Source: Channa striata (Eukaryota > Chordata > Actinopteri > Anabantiformes > Channidae). From it: a stretch of 64,000 bases of DNA. Both the position numbers and the translations under genes were made by a program. The stretch's first letter is position 1. Each line of letters opens with the position of its first letter. The notes under the pieces were generated by a model. It had not been told where the DNA came from. It did no database searches and saw only the letters and a list, made by a program, of their open reading frames with translations. The stretch is from assembly GCA_033026295.1 (NCBI GenBank), contig CM065183.1, positions 12,440,657 through 12,504,656 of the forward strand, given 5' to 3'. Positions 14,001 to 26,614 of the stretch are shown here, piece after piece.

Positions 14001-14729
14001 GTGGTTGCTTCATTCCCACACTGACAGCTGACAGTGGAGAAGGCAACAGATTTAAATTTGACAGCTATGGGATGATTGGCTCACAGAGACTGGGGCAGAA
14101 ATGTGGTGCTTAAAGACGTGAGCCGCTCTCCGTTTGGAATCAGAATAAGAGAAAGGATGATTGTACACAGGAGAGGGTCTTCCTTTCACTTAACTTAATG
14201 CAATTTTCAATGATTTTCAAATTGATTTATCTTAGCTGTCACTCGGCCAGAGGCAGAACCCACCTTAGACGGATCTTGGCCGCGTATATGGAGACTAATC
14301 ACACTCCCATTCACATCTACAGGCTGTTTGGAATCAACCTAACTGTATATCTTTGGAGTGAGAGGGGAAATGTGAGGATCCCACAGGCCCCAACTTTACC
14401 TAAGCAGGGTTTTTGAAATGTTGACTGTGTTTGTTTAAAAACTGGTTCTGACCTAGTTAGAATGTAAAGAAACTGGGGAAACTGGGGACAAATGACAGTT
14501 ACCTACAGTTCCAGAGAAAGACAAAGGTCCCTTCCTGTTCACTCCCCTCGTCTCTATGTGTTCACCAAGGTTAAAAAACATGTATTCCTCCTTTCATCTT
14601 CCTCTTCTTACATCCACCTCTCCTGCTCAACAGTCACCTCTACTTACAAAAAAAACATGTATTCGTGCATCGTTTTCACGCCCCTCTCCATCACCCTGTC
14701 CGTCTGTGCAACCGGCCTCCCTTCCCTGG

Positions 14730-14735
<6 letters not shown>

Positions 14736-14761
<26 letters not shown>
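14736..14761. repeat. (CT)n microsatellite with TATC tail
   Basis: About 13 CT units followed by three TATC-like units, inside a pyrimidine-rich plus strand that produces Ser/Leu-rich spurious frames. Confidence 0.95.
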
Positions 14762-14771
<10 letters not shown>

Positions 14772-15630
14772 TCAAATATCTTTCCACTCGCCATTCATTC
14801 ATTCATCCATCTGTCCACAGAGAGGGACTGAAGAGCGTGGTCACAGTGCAGAGTGGAGTAAATTGGCAAATGCTGCCTGCACTGCACGGATGGAGGGAAT
14901 GAGGGAGAAGAAGGACGGGGAGGAGAGGGAAGGAAATTGCAGCAGAATGGAGAGCTCTTGGAACAGAAAAGGAGAGGCTGCCTCTGTTTGCTGTCTCCAT
15001 GTTTTTATTCCTTTGTTGCCGCCGTGCCATCGATTTTTGTCCCTCTCTTTTAGTACATAGCCCACTGTTTAGTGTGTTTACATGTTTCTTTCCTCCAGCT
15101 TTTAAATAGTGGAAACTCAAACTCTTCCACTAATTCCCCGTGAGGTCTCACAATAAATGTTGAAAAAGCTGTCATCCTCGCAGTGTTGTGGGATCATTTT
15201 CTTGAAACTCATAGTGCTTCTCACTGCTTTGTTTTGAGGCACTGGAGCCTGAATGTAATCCATGCCGACACATGAAACTGCATTGGAAACCAGCGGAATT
15301 ATCTCATCCCAGCGGTAGATTTTTAAAGTTGGCTTTAAGAGAAAAGATCCTCTCGTCTTCCTTCACTCTAGCTCTTCCTTTGCTTCACTTTCTGTCTTTG
15401 AGAGCTTCCCTCCTGCAATCAGTAAACAGACAGGCTGTTAACATTCAACCAGCAGCTAATTGATCCACACAACACACAGTTTAAGTTTAAGGCCAAAAGG
15501 TCAGTCAGGGAACCCAGTTCGACATCACATTTTAACTTTTCTTAGGCAGCCAGAGGTTTTCTGAAAGAACCCAAACAGCCCTGAGCTACTTTCCAACATC
15601 AATAAAGTACTCAACACCATCTCCATTTTT

Positions 15631-15647
15631 AAAAAAAAAAAAAAAAA
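15631..15647. repeat. (A)17 tract
   Basis: Seventeen consecutive A on the plus strand. It may be the tail of an old retro-inserted sequence, but no element is recognisable upstream. Confidence 0.9.
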
Positions 15648-16470
15648 CATCCACCAGACAGTCTTAACATGACTAAAACTGGAAACCTGACCTACAGCTA
15701 AAGCTAAGCAACAATTTGTTCTTTTGCTGCTCAAACATGAACATGTTGACAGAATATGAGGCAAATATTGAGACATTGTCAATTATCTAAAAGAACTTAA
15801 CTGGGTGGTCTGACATTATTGTTTATGAGCATATCTGCAAAACCGTAAATAGCTTAACAATTGGATCAGTTCCCTTAAAGTTCATCAATAAATCAACAAC
15901 TAATTTGTTCAATCCACAGCCTCTTCTTTTGTTGCTTTTGCTTAATATTATTTGATTTGGAATTTTGTGAAGATTATATCAACCAAGGCCCTTTTCACAA
16001 AGTCAGAAGAGTTCTCACAGAATGCTGCTTAATTTTGGAGACAGGTTGCAGCACACAGAAGGACCGGCATGATAGAAAAATTATGAAGCAGGAAACAGTG
16101 TTTTGTTTTCAGCATATCAGAGCCTTGCTGTGACACACTCATTCACCTGCTTTGAATCCTACCAACAATTCAGGACAGAGCAGAATTAGGTCTGGGGACA
16201 GTCTGGGTCATACTACAGGTTCTGAAGTAAATGCTAATAAGCTGTTTCCAATTTTTCTCTAGCGTCATATTTAACATACCGAAGCAAACATCTAAGTCTC
16301 GACACGAAGGCATTTACTAGAACTTTGCCATTTTCTTTTGGGTAACAGGCAGTATTTTCCCTGTTGCTACATATAAACCTTTCTATGAATTCAATGCTGT
16401 AAAGCACAAGCAAGAGCAACACACATGAGCAATAGGGATGTTTGCTGCACATCATAGCACGTCATATAGT

Positions 16471-17905
16471 GGATGAAGCTGCAGTTTGCTGTTTACTACA
16501 ATCAGGAATTTACATATGGATGTATATAAACAGAAATTTCCAAATATCAATGTGTTATGGACATGTGAGTTTATACAGGCCAGTACAATGAGTTGGAGAT
16601 GGAGATATGGGGAGAAAGTCGGGGTGTATGACTGTGGCAAAGAGGTCAGTGAAGTCAGTGGGCGGTAGAGTTCAATAAGGAGACAGCTCTAGGAAAAAAG
16701 CTGTTCCTCAGTCCGGTGGTTCTTGTTCAGAGGAACCTGAAGCACCTGCCCAAAGGCAGGAGAGAAAACAGTCTGTGGGCGGGGCGATAGGAGTCCTTAA
16801 GAATACTGCATGCTCGACGCAGACAGTGTTTCTTTTGTATGTCCTCAATGGCTGGAAGTGGAGTCCCATAATGTGTTGGGCAGTTTTCACTACCTGCTGT
16901 GCCTTACGCTCCGCAGCAGAGCAGCTTCCATACCAGACTGTGACACAGTTGGTTAGGATGCTCTCTATTGTGCAGCGGAAGAAGTTCACAGGATAGCCGA
17001 GTGGAAGAGGCGCTGGTGAGCCTGCTTGATTAGGCTGGAGGTGTTGGTGATCCAGGACAGGTCCTCAGAGATGTGGGTCCCCAGGAACTTGAGGGATGGC
17101 ACAGGCTCAACCACCATCCCGTTAATGTGGATGGGATCATGTGAGCCTCTTTTCTCCTTCCTGAAGTCCACAATGAGCTCCTTGGTCTTGTTGGTGTTTT
17201 TTGTGGTGAGCAGATTATTATCCACACACCAAGTGGCCGGATGCTGGACCTCCTCCCTGTAGGCAGTCTCATCGTTGTTGTTGATGAGACAGTCGCTGTA
17301 GTATGATGGTGTTAGATCCATGCATGGGCTTGCATTCATTCACGAAGGGGTATTAGAGGAAAGGGCTCAGTACACAGCCCTGTGGTACACCAGTATTGGT
17401 TTGGTGGTGGGACAGATATGGTCTGACCTAACATGCTGAGGTCTGTTGGTCAGAAAGTCCATGATCCAAATGCAACATTAGGTGTTAATGTTCAGGTCTC
17501 TAAGTTTGGTAATTAACTTAGAGGGTTTTACAGTGTTTAATGCTGAGCTGAAGTCAACAAACAGCATTTATGCATAAGTGCTCTTATTGTCCAGGTGTAT
17601 GAGCACTTCATAATGATGGGAGTGAGTGCTACAGGGCGGTAGTTGTTCAGGCATGTTGGGCTGGAGCGTTTCGGCACTGGCACAATGGCGGTGGACCTAA
17701 AGCATGTTGGCACAGCTGCTTGGTCAAGGGACATGTTAAAAATGTCTGTGAATACCCCAGTAAGCTGCTCAGCACATGCTCTAAGGACATGTGCATGGAC
17801 ACCGTCTGGTCTGGCAGCCTTGTGCACGTTGATCTGGCTCAGTGCGGTGTAGACGTCTGTGGAGGTGAGTATGATGGGTGAGTGGCTGGTTAGTTGAAGT
17901 ATTGT
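16471..17905 (-). mobile_element. decayed AP-endonuclease LINE, copy 2 (5'-truncated)
   Basis: Same family and strand as the copy at 9341-12160 and highly similar along its length. Shared stretches include the C-terminal blocks (17339-16986, 16989-16708) and the HKAARPDG block (17827-17537). It starts within the RT region at about 17905, as expected for incomplete reverse transcription. Compared with copy 1 it lacks a stretch around 17600, where the text jumps from the TPIIMKC block straight to the TWTIRALMHKC block. Many stops; non-functional. The 3' boundary near 16471 is judged from where similarity fades. Confidence 0.85.
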
Positions 17906-20180
17906 TCAGATTCGCTCTGGACTGACAGATGACCATCCTTCCCCCTGATAAACTCTCTGTACGTCTTTGTAAAGGACAATTTGAATGCCTTCAGAGGAGA
18001 TGCTACAAATACCAATAGAAGACATATAAAATCTTGTTTGAGGTGTCTCCTCAGTCTGGCGATTACTTTAGATCGATGCCTTTAGAGCACCGACAAAATG
18101 TTTGTATGTGTCCTTATAGAAGGACATAATAACATACTGCTGCTTCATACCAGCTTTTCAACAGTATGTAAAAGCAAGAAGCCGTGTTTGTTTGTCTGTA
18201 TGTGTAATAGTGGATCTTTGACACAACACTATACTTACAGTACAAGAGAAGTGTGGGAAATTACAGCTTCTCAGCTGTGAGGACTCTCAGCTGAGCCCTT
18301 CTTTCCCATAGTTAATACGTATGGATTCAAGACCCTTCAATCCCTCACATCACATCCCCTTCTGCCTCACTGCCATCCCCCATTTTCTGTGCCTCCCTCT
18401 AGCTTTTTTAACCCTCCCTCGCCTTCTTCCTCCTTGGAATGAAAAAGCTCAGCAGTATATAAAAACCCAGGCAGCATGGAGTATTCAAATCAGCCTGAGC
18501 CCCCAGAAGAGGGCTGCATAAGACTGTACGGTTCAGGTGCTCTGGGAGGGAGGGGTGGATGAAAACGGTGGCTCATGGATTGTACAAACACCTTCCCCGT
18601 CCTTTCATCCCTACGTCGGATCCCTCACACCCAAAAGCCTCTCAAGTGTATTTGGTGCATGGATCCGTTTCTGATTTAATGCATTTTGTTTTGCATGAGC
18701 CAGTCAGACATCCTCCGCTCACCATGGTGCTGCAGGAAGGTGTTTGTCTCAGCCATTCTGCTGTTTAAGTTTTGAGTCAGATGACTAATTGTTTGGCAAG
18801 TAATGGCAGCGTGTGTGTTTTGTTTTCAGAGACACCACAGAAAAACATAAAAGCTTCACGGAAACTTGATTTGCTACTGAGCTCATCTTCGTTTCTATAT
18901 CGTCTTCCCATTGTTGGCTCCACTGTGTCATCACACTCACAGAGTTTTTTAATAAGAAGTTAGGACAAGGAGTGAGGAGGAGGAGTTGGGTTTCAGGTCC
19001 AGGCAGCCAAACAAATGAAATGTAAAAATACATTGGCATACGAGCATCATTTACTGTATGTAAGTTGTGGGATTACAGACTACGGGTGTTAAATGCTTGA
19101 ATCTTTTCCCTCCGATCACAGATCACATAAGACAGTAAAGCTACAGTAGTTTTGAGGTGAATGAAAGTGAGGGGGTCGTGTTGGAGATGCTGAAACTTAA
19201 AAAGACATTGGATGATATAGTCTGTACTATGTCAGGCCTAAAACACTAATGACATATGGACCAAGTGAACCAATCACAGATGTTGCATTATTGCAGCATG
19301 TAGTTTCATTTTAGGGTAGTTGAAAATCAAGCGTCTGATGCTCTAAGGCCCAGTTTCACTCAGAAGCATAGTTCAAATGAAGAAAAGAACATATGCTGCT
19401 GCTACATGCCGTTGATGTGCAACTGTGTATCTCAGAAAAACCTGGTAGCACATCATTGTTTATGTCCTGCATTTTAAGTTGAAAGGTTTCTAAAAGAAGT
19501 TAGAGAAGGATCAAAGTACAGTATCCAACACAGCCCGCTACAATTAAAACACAACGATTTTTCATGCAAAGCTGCAATTTTTGAGCATTTGCACAAATTA
19601 AAGCATAACGTTTCCCTTGCAGACTGATTGTGACATGTCTCTGTGATTTAAGGACCAAATTTCTTGCTTGAGCAAAGCAAGAAATGAAAGAATTACAGGA
19701 AAAGTGCATCTTCACCTTCAAACTCTTATCATTGTCATTAAGAATTACAAATTATTTGGCCCTAATAGTAGACATACTTCCATTCAAAGTTAGCACATTA
19801 AAAAAAATTGTTAAGAACTTGTTTGCATGTTTTTACATACACAAATATGGATAAATGTGGTGCCATCTCTGAACTGGGAGGGTCCCAGTGATGAACTAAA
19901 AAGATGACCAAAACCTTCATGTCATCACCGAGGTTCAACCTGACCACTGCAATATTTTAACTTGCACAGACTCGCAGTAATTAAGTCTTTTTAAATGTCT
20001 GTTTTTCCTATTTGATATTCTCATAGGCAAAATCATATTATACATTCAAACTGTGAAGGGGTGCATTTAATTACAATCAAACTTGTAGTGTTACGTCAAA
20101 ATTTAAACGCTGCCTTGACATTTTTCACATAATAAAAAAAAAAGTTGTTCAAGCACAGATGTTTAGATAAAACATGTTAG

Positions 20181-20217
20181 ATTTGCGCTGATATCACACA
20201 AAGATATCAGCACAAAT
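20181..20217. repeat. 15-bp inverted repeat with 7-nt loop
   Basis: ATTTGCGCTGATATC at 20181-20195 pairs with GATATCAGCACAAAT at 20203-20217 with a single mismatch, which would be a G-U wobble in a minus-strand transcript. The loop is ACACAAA. No gene is nearby. Confidence 0.6.
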
Positions 20218-20770
20218 ACCAGATCCATTTGTCTATATGAAGCTTCTTCATCTTAAGGACCTTGACTTAGTTGATTTTGTTCTTGTTCATCCTCTTTGTC
20301 AGAGAATGAATTTCCAAATGGGTCAAAATAAAAGCATGCAAAGAATGTTAGAGCTTTTTTGTACAGCACAAATGGCTTTGAATTTCGTACTCGATTAGTT
20401 CATTAACGAGGATGCAGTTGTGCTGCAGCGTTTGAGCCTCTCACCTTTAGCTGCTATTCTTGTTCTGAGGAAAACAAGATGTGCAGCTGCCGGCTGCATT
20501 TGGCTAAAACAAAATCATGCTGTTGACTTGACACTTTGCACTTTTTTAATAGGTTTCCAGTCAACGAAGAATCTCATTACTTTCCTTTCAGGTATTGTTG
20601 AGGTAATGTCCACACACGTGTGTTCAAACCACGTCGCACTTCCTGCCTGTCATAGTAAAGTACAGCACACGCCGACGCTCTCGTTCTCCTGTATGCAAAG
20701 AGCACAGTTAGCCAGCACATACTGACACATTCATTAGGCGATCCTTCAGGAGTTTCTTCTTCCCTTCATG

Positions 20771-20905
20771 GACACACACACACACACACACACGCACAGC
20801 AGAATAATTAGTGTTCAGTTCATTATACAACACCACAGTCCCTGGAGGCACAGATAATTCTGAATGGGAAATGTACTGCACACCCACAGTGTGTGTGTGT
20901 GTGTG
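20771..20905. repeat. (AC)n and (GT)n microsatellites about 100 bp apart
   Basis: AC repeat at about 20772-20793 and GT repeat at about 20889-20905. Being complementary they could pair into a large stem, with the intervening ~95 bp as loop. Confidence 0.85.
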
Positions 20906-21030
20906 CACGTGCGTCTTTATAGCCTTCTGTGGACAAATTCTGTTTCTGTCTTTAATCCCACAGGACATTTTGGTGTTGTGAGGACATTTTATGAAACTCC
21001 AAAAGGCCTTTTGAGGGTCAAGACTGTGTT

Positions 21031-21150
21031 TTAGGGTCAGGGTTAGAATTAGGTTTTGTTTGGGTTAGGGTTAGGCATTCAGTTGTAATGGTTAGGGTTA
21101 GGGTTAGGGATTGTTTTACGTCAATGAGTGTCCTCACAGGTATAGAAAGA
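21031..21150 (+). repeat. interstitial TTAGGG-like repeat patch
   Basis: TTAGGG hexamers and variants occur repeatedly between 21031 and 21110, including uninterrupted runs of GGTTAGGGTTAGG. They sit between two GTGAGGACATT/TGTCCTCAC-like segments (about 20978 and 21130), so the patch may be the core of a dispersed element rather than a telomere relic. A GT microsatellite follows immediately. Confidence 0.7.
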
Positions 21151-21154
21151 CAAA

Positions 21155-21190
21155 CGTGTGTGTGTGTGTGGGTGTGTGTGTGCGTGCAAA
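21155..21190. repeat. (GT)n microsatellite beside the TTAGGG-like patch
   Basis: Interrupted GT repeat immediately following the TTAGGG-like stretch. Confidence 0.85.
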
Positions 21191-21311
21191 CCATCCAGGC
21201 TGAGTTTCTCCACCACAGTATCAGATAATCTTCTCACTGTCAGGTCCCTTCACCTTCTTGCAGCCTATATGCTTTAATGAGCAAAAAGCTGATGTGTTGT
21301 GGGCTCCCTGC

Positions 21312-21345
21312 GTCTCTCTCTCTCTCGCTCTCTCTCTCACACACA
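21312..21345. repeat. (TC)n / (AC)n compound tract
   Basis: TCTCTCTCTC with one CG interruption, followed by a short ACACAC run. Confidence 0.8.
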
Positions 21346-24300
21346 AATTATAGTCAAAAACTTTTAGTATTCAATTTAACAGTAACCCTAATAAAAACCA
21401 CACACATGTAAATATCACAAACTCCCTGTTGCATCACACTTTTAAATATACACAAGTGTAAACTCTCTACAGGCAAACATAGTCCAACGCTTATGAAGGA
21501 AAAAGTTTCCTGTGGTATCTTAATTAATTAATTCATATTTACTTGGCAGTAATTTCAGTATATTTATACAGATATAAGTTAGACGCCCTTCCTTGATTAC
21601 TCCTCTGTAAATGTGCATATGCTGAGGCGGATCTTAGCTACACTCTGTGACACAGGACACGCTCCGTCACAGTTTAAAGTTACCACAGCAACACACACCG
21701 TAATGACTCACGTTTCCCTGTCCCCGTGCGGAGCTCTGAGATCACACATTCAGCTTTGCATTCAGTAATTCACACTGTTCTCATCCCATTACTAAATCTG
21801 CTTGCTTCTTCCAGTTTCTGCTGCGCTTATTTCTTTGAGAGTCTTGGTTTTTCACAGAGGGAACAGTTATGTTGGGAAACATAACTGAAGAAGAAACATC
21901 AGTTTGTGCATTAGACCTGCACAGGATTTTGCAAACATAACACTTTCATAACGTAACAGAGGAGGTTCAGTCAGTAGTGACGCGTTTTGTGAAGCAGCAG
22001 AATACCAATTTATTCATTAAGATTTTACAGTAGTTCAGCAATAACGCTTCTCAGCCTCAGCCCTTCTCTTCCCCTCCCTCTACTTTTTATCGACAAACTC
22101 AGTCACAGATAGTGTGAAGGCCCATCCTGGTACCACTGTCCTCACACAGGTACATTAGCTCTGAGATACAGTATTTATCTGTATTAGGTCATTTGCTCCA
22201 TCTGACATTTTGTTGTCAGGTTTGCTCCTCATTTTCCTCAACAAAGACAAAGTAAAAAAAGAGAGGAGCTCTCGGAGCTCGCATGCAGTTTGTACCACTG
22301 ATCGCAATTATTGAACATACACGTTTTAGGAAGCAGCTTCCACTTGGCCACCGAATGATGGCTTAATATAAACTGGATGGTGCAACATAGTTAATGAGCT
22401 CAAACAGCCTCCGGCACTTTGTGCCCTGAGGCATCAGCCATGTGAAGACAACTTGTCTTTTCGGTGCTACAAGTTTTGATAAAGTTCACCAACATTCGAG
22501 TGACTGAGAGACTCCACCGGAAAGACCGAATATTTTAACGGGCTCAGTTGGGGGCTAAAACCTGCGAGTCTTTAATCTTTAGTGATAGGACAGCGTGACA
22601 CAGAATTATGTTCTGTAAAACTAATACCTAACATCAGGTAAATGGCTCTGTCATTCTGGATTCGGTTTAGCAAGTAGAGCTTTAAATAAGGGGCTAAAGA
22701 GAAATATGCAGCATCAGAGACACAGCTGTCAGCCTCCTCACCTGCTGGAACACGATGACGGACGCTTGTAGATCATCCCATTCCCCATGGTCACTGTTTT
22801 ACATATTAAAAAAAAACCTTGCAGGGCTGATATCTCACTGGTAGCATCCTAATTCACATTAAACTAAACCGTGTGGTTTACCACGTTTACTATTACTACT
22901 GTCTAACAAGAATGCTTGAAAATGCTCCATTGGTCTGCAGATCTTTGCCTGTAGGCTACTTCTTCCTCATCAGTGATTACAATCACTAATCCCTCCAAAG
23001 TCACAAGGTTTGGAGTTTTGTTGTGTTTTCCTTATCTCCTCATCTCCTATCTCCTATCCTCCTCCCTGTAAACACAGGTTTTTGAACGGCACTGCTGCAG
23101 CTCCTTCCTCCCCGAGGTGACTCTCAAGGCCTCTATTGAAACACTAGGCCTGGTTCTGCTCCCCAACCACAGATCAGGTCTTTGTGCCATCATCTCGGGA
23201 GTCTTCAAAACATGATCCACTGGTGTTGTGCATTATACAGAGGGTTGGGTATTAGCTAAAATACAGTGTAATTGTCACAGATTATCACTTTAAGCTTCTA
23301 CCATCACATTCATGTTCACTCACTGTAGAAAAGTCGCTGCTAAACCCTCAAAATATAAAAGATAAATTAAATAAAGTGCAAGATGAAGAGAGGTAGAGGA
23401 AAAGCAAAAGGTATTGAAAGGAAGAAGATGAGGAAGAAAGAAAATGGGGGGTGGGTTTCCTCTAAAGCCTCTTACTTGTGAGCATTCACAGCTTAAGAAA
23501 AGCATTAGAGGGTCAGTCGAGAAGGCAGGAACCAGGATGTTACTGACACACTTTGAAAGATGGGGGATTGTGTGTGTGAGTGTGTGCGTGTGTGTGCACG
23601 CTCTAACTTCTGTAGCTGTATGGGACAGCTGTACAGCTACGGACTCCTTACTCAAATTAAACCGAGGGAATTGTGGGGAGGTAATTTGTTTTCCCTCTCA
23701 TCTCCTCGTATGACTCTCCAGTGACTCGGGTTTCTGTTTAAACATTCACCTGATGTCTGCTGCCGTCATCAGCTATTGAAATTTAAAACCCAGCAGAGAA
23801 CCAGAACGTGATAGGACTCTGGTGGTGGGGGGGTGATTCTGCCTTTAATCCCACAGGACCTCGGATTGGTACCTCACTCTCTTTAATTAAACAACTTTGC
23901 CGGGGTAAACATGTGACTTTATTACTAATGGTTCAACCTGAAGGCCTCGCAAAATTCAAAAACGATTCACAGTCGATTCAGTCAATTCAATTTACCTCAT
24001 TAAAAAAAGAGCAATGTTTGGTAATTGAAGAGAGAACATCCATCCACTGCCTGTCAGAACTGTTTCATGTCAAATAATGTGCAGTAATTTAATTGCAAAG
24101 AGAATGAATTTGCTGCATTGAAGTTAACAGATTGTGACTTCCCCCAGACTGGTTGTGGCCCCCAGGTTGGCCTGCTGCTGTAGGTCCTGCTCTGAAACGG
24201 ACTTTCAGTTGTTTCTGATTGGATGCGTGTCAGTGCTCTGTACCACACTGCGTGCAACACTTCCAGTACTTAGTACTTGACACGGTACAGTAAGGATGTG

Positions 24301-24914
24301 GACACACCTGTAGCTTTGTCCAGTTGGTTAGCGTCAAAGGACAAAATGTTACATTTTAATTCTGGTCTACATTGGCTTTGTAAAAATATCCAAGAGCTGT
24401 AAAAATTAGGCCTCGAGTCACCAGGCAATAATTCATTCTTCATTGCAATGTGAGGAAATCAAATTCTGGTGATGGATCACGAGTCACACAGCTTGTGTTT
24501 ATCTTCTGTCAGCGGGAAAAAAAATCGGATTCATTTCTTTTCACTTTGTTTGTTCAAGGTAAAATCCAGTGCCCGTGTGCTGACTCACATTCATGTGTCC
24601 AGGATCACAAGCTGATCTTGGACAGATACCTGGTAAAACTATTTTGACAGTCAAGTCAGCACAGAGAGTTAATAAAGTTGCATTTGAATTAATGCCCAAA
24701 TACATATTCAGGTTCACAAAACCTTGTGATTGCTGTGCATGAAACTAGACTGAAAATGTCTAGTTGAGCACATTGTGGGCACTTGAACACTTCCATCAAT
24801 CTGTGCATCTATTTATCTGGTTTCTGCAGCTTATGCAAAGGAGGGTTGTGGCGGCCTCAGGTGAAGTTCCTGGAAGAATAGCTCCAGTCTGAGCTCCCTC
24901 TGGAGGTTCACCCT

Positions 24915-25035
24915 GTGTACTCTATCGCCCCTTTTCCACCAAAAGGACTTCTCCAGGGTCGTGAACATTTTGTGCAACTTAGTTCCTCTATCTGTGCTTC
25001 CACTGTGGGAGCCAGGCTCATATTTTTCACTCCCT
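24915..25035 (+). repeat. putative dispersed element remnant
   Basis: CGCCCCTTTTCCACCAAAAG followed by GTTCCTCTATCTGTGCTTCCACTGTGGGAGCCAG resembles the ends of a common fish element. Called from phrase recognition only. Confidence 0.35.
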
Positions 25036-26614
25036 AAATTAGCTTAGTTTTCGATGCCCACATATATGTAAAACCTTCACTCAGGGCAGCAGTTCAAACC
25101 AAACCCAAAAGTCGCATTCCACCGTTTTCCAGCAGAATCCCCATGTCCCACAAAATCACATTCCTATAAAATTAGCCTGCACACTTGATTATATTTTGCA
25201 GTAAATGGAATGACTTAATGATTAGATTCAGATGCAACATATTTTGACTGAAATGAATGAAACTGTACAAACCGGGATCAATTCCTACTGAACTACTAAC
25301 ATTAGGGTTAAAGGAAAAATGGAAATGTGCTAGAAATCAAATAAACATGTTTGTGTGAAGTGACATTTTGCTTTTTGATTAGACCAGCCTCGATTGTCCT
25401 CTTACCTTAACTAGCTCCTGTCACTAAACACAACCATGAAATGCTTTAATACCAACAAACTCGCACAAACTGGACAGTGTAGTGCAGCACCGTGTATCTC
25501 AGCAGAGAAAGGACACAGTGCAGCTCGATTGGACATTTTGGCGGACACGAATATATTGTCTGATTTTATCAAATTTGTTCACTTCCAACCTGTTTGTCAT
25601 GTACGCTACACGCCAACATGTTCACAGAAAACATAATCTAGTAACAATTAGGTTCCTCAGAAAAACATTTGAGTTTGCAGTTAGGAACGTAATTTCTGGT
25701 TCCCGGCAGAGAACATGATTTCAGAGTTGCAATTGAGCCAACAGAACCTAGTTTGCTCACCTAAAATGTGGGTGATCCGACACAAAATAATCTTTAATGT
25801 TTCTAAACAGCTGAAATTCTAAACTTTCATTGGCCGGTGTTGCTGGTGTTTTGTTGTGATTGTGTGGAGACATACAGTATGTATTGTATTTAGATATATT
25901 GAACATAACTCTGTAATGCCAGGCATGTTGTAATTGTTAAATACCTGACAATAAGACACAGTGTTAGTGTTAGAGTGAGAGCGTACCTCTCCTACCAAGT
26001 TTTGTGCTGACACTTGTGTGTGGTTGTGTTACTCAACAGGTTCTCACACAAAATGAACAAAACGAAAAACAAGATGAATGTATTCTGGGGTGTCGATTTT
26101 GTATCAGTTCCAAACAGTAATATTTAAATCTCTTATCACTTTAACAAATGCAAACTGATATCTACCGTCATTAGCACTCAGTAACAGCACAGCCACAGGA
26201 ACACTATCAAAGACTTACACGAACATTTCTCTTCAACTGGTAAATGATTAGAAATTAGTTTGCAGTTAGGAAAAAAGCACAAGGCTTTCAAATGAGAAAA
26301 TCTAGATAAATAAACAGTGATTTATCAGTTACAAAAAGATGAATAAAAAATTGAAACTTCAAACATTTAAATGAAAAAAACAAAAAGCATCACACATCTG
26401 TTCTGGCTTGCAATGGGGAAATTGTTTTGTCCCAAATGAAATGACACGGAGGGATAAAACAAATGATGCCTGATGAAAAATTATGTATTTGCTGCTATCC
26501 CAGTTGAAATAGTTGCACTTTTGCTCTATTTGTAGAAGATTTTTTGGTAATTTCCTCCTTCCTGATAATTTTTTCTTCCAACCTCTATGCACATAAAACA
26601 CACTTAACAGTTCC

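Larger units (their letters stand above)
12165..16470. other. gene-free interval between the two LINE copies
   Basis: No convincing gene. Open frames at 13212-13583 and 14492-15060 are short, and the latter derive from pyrimidine-rich sequence around the CT microsatellite. It may contain unrecognised old repeats, since the sequence between the two LINE copies does not resemble the LINE. Confidence 0.55.
17906..26610. other. gene-free interval downstream of lrfn5
   Basis: No coding sequence recognised. Holds the 20.2-kb hairpin, several GT/CA microsatellites, the TTAGGG-like patch and a possible dispersed element near 24.9 kb. A 20-bp phrase TCTTTAATCCCACAGGAC-like recurs at about 20951 and 23838. 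Confidence 0.55.

Noticed and set aside
13777..14046. Polyproline frame on the minus strand
   Set aside because: Product of the GGA repeat; no family similarity.
14492..15120. Ser/Leu-rich frames of up to 136 codons
   Set aside because: Generated by pyrimidine-rich sequence and the CT microsatellite; they overlap in several frames with no conserved domain.
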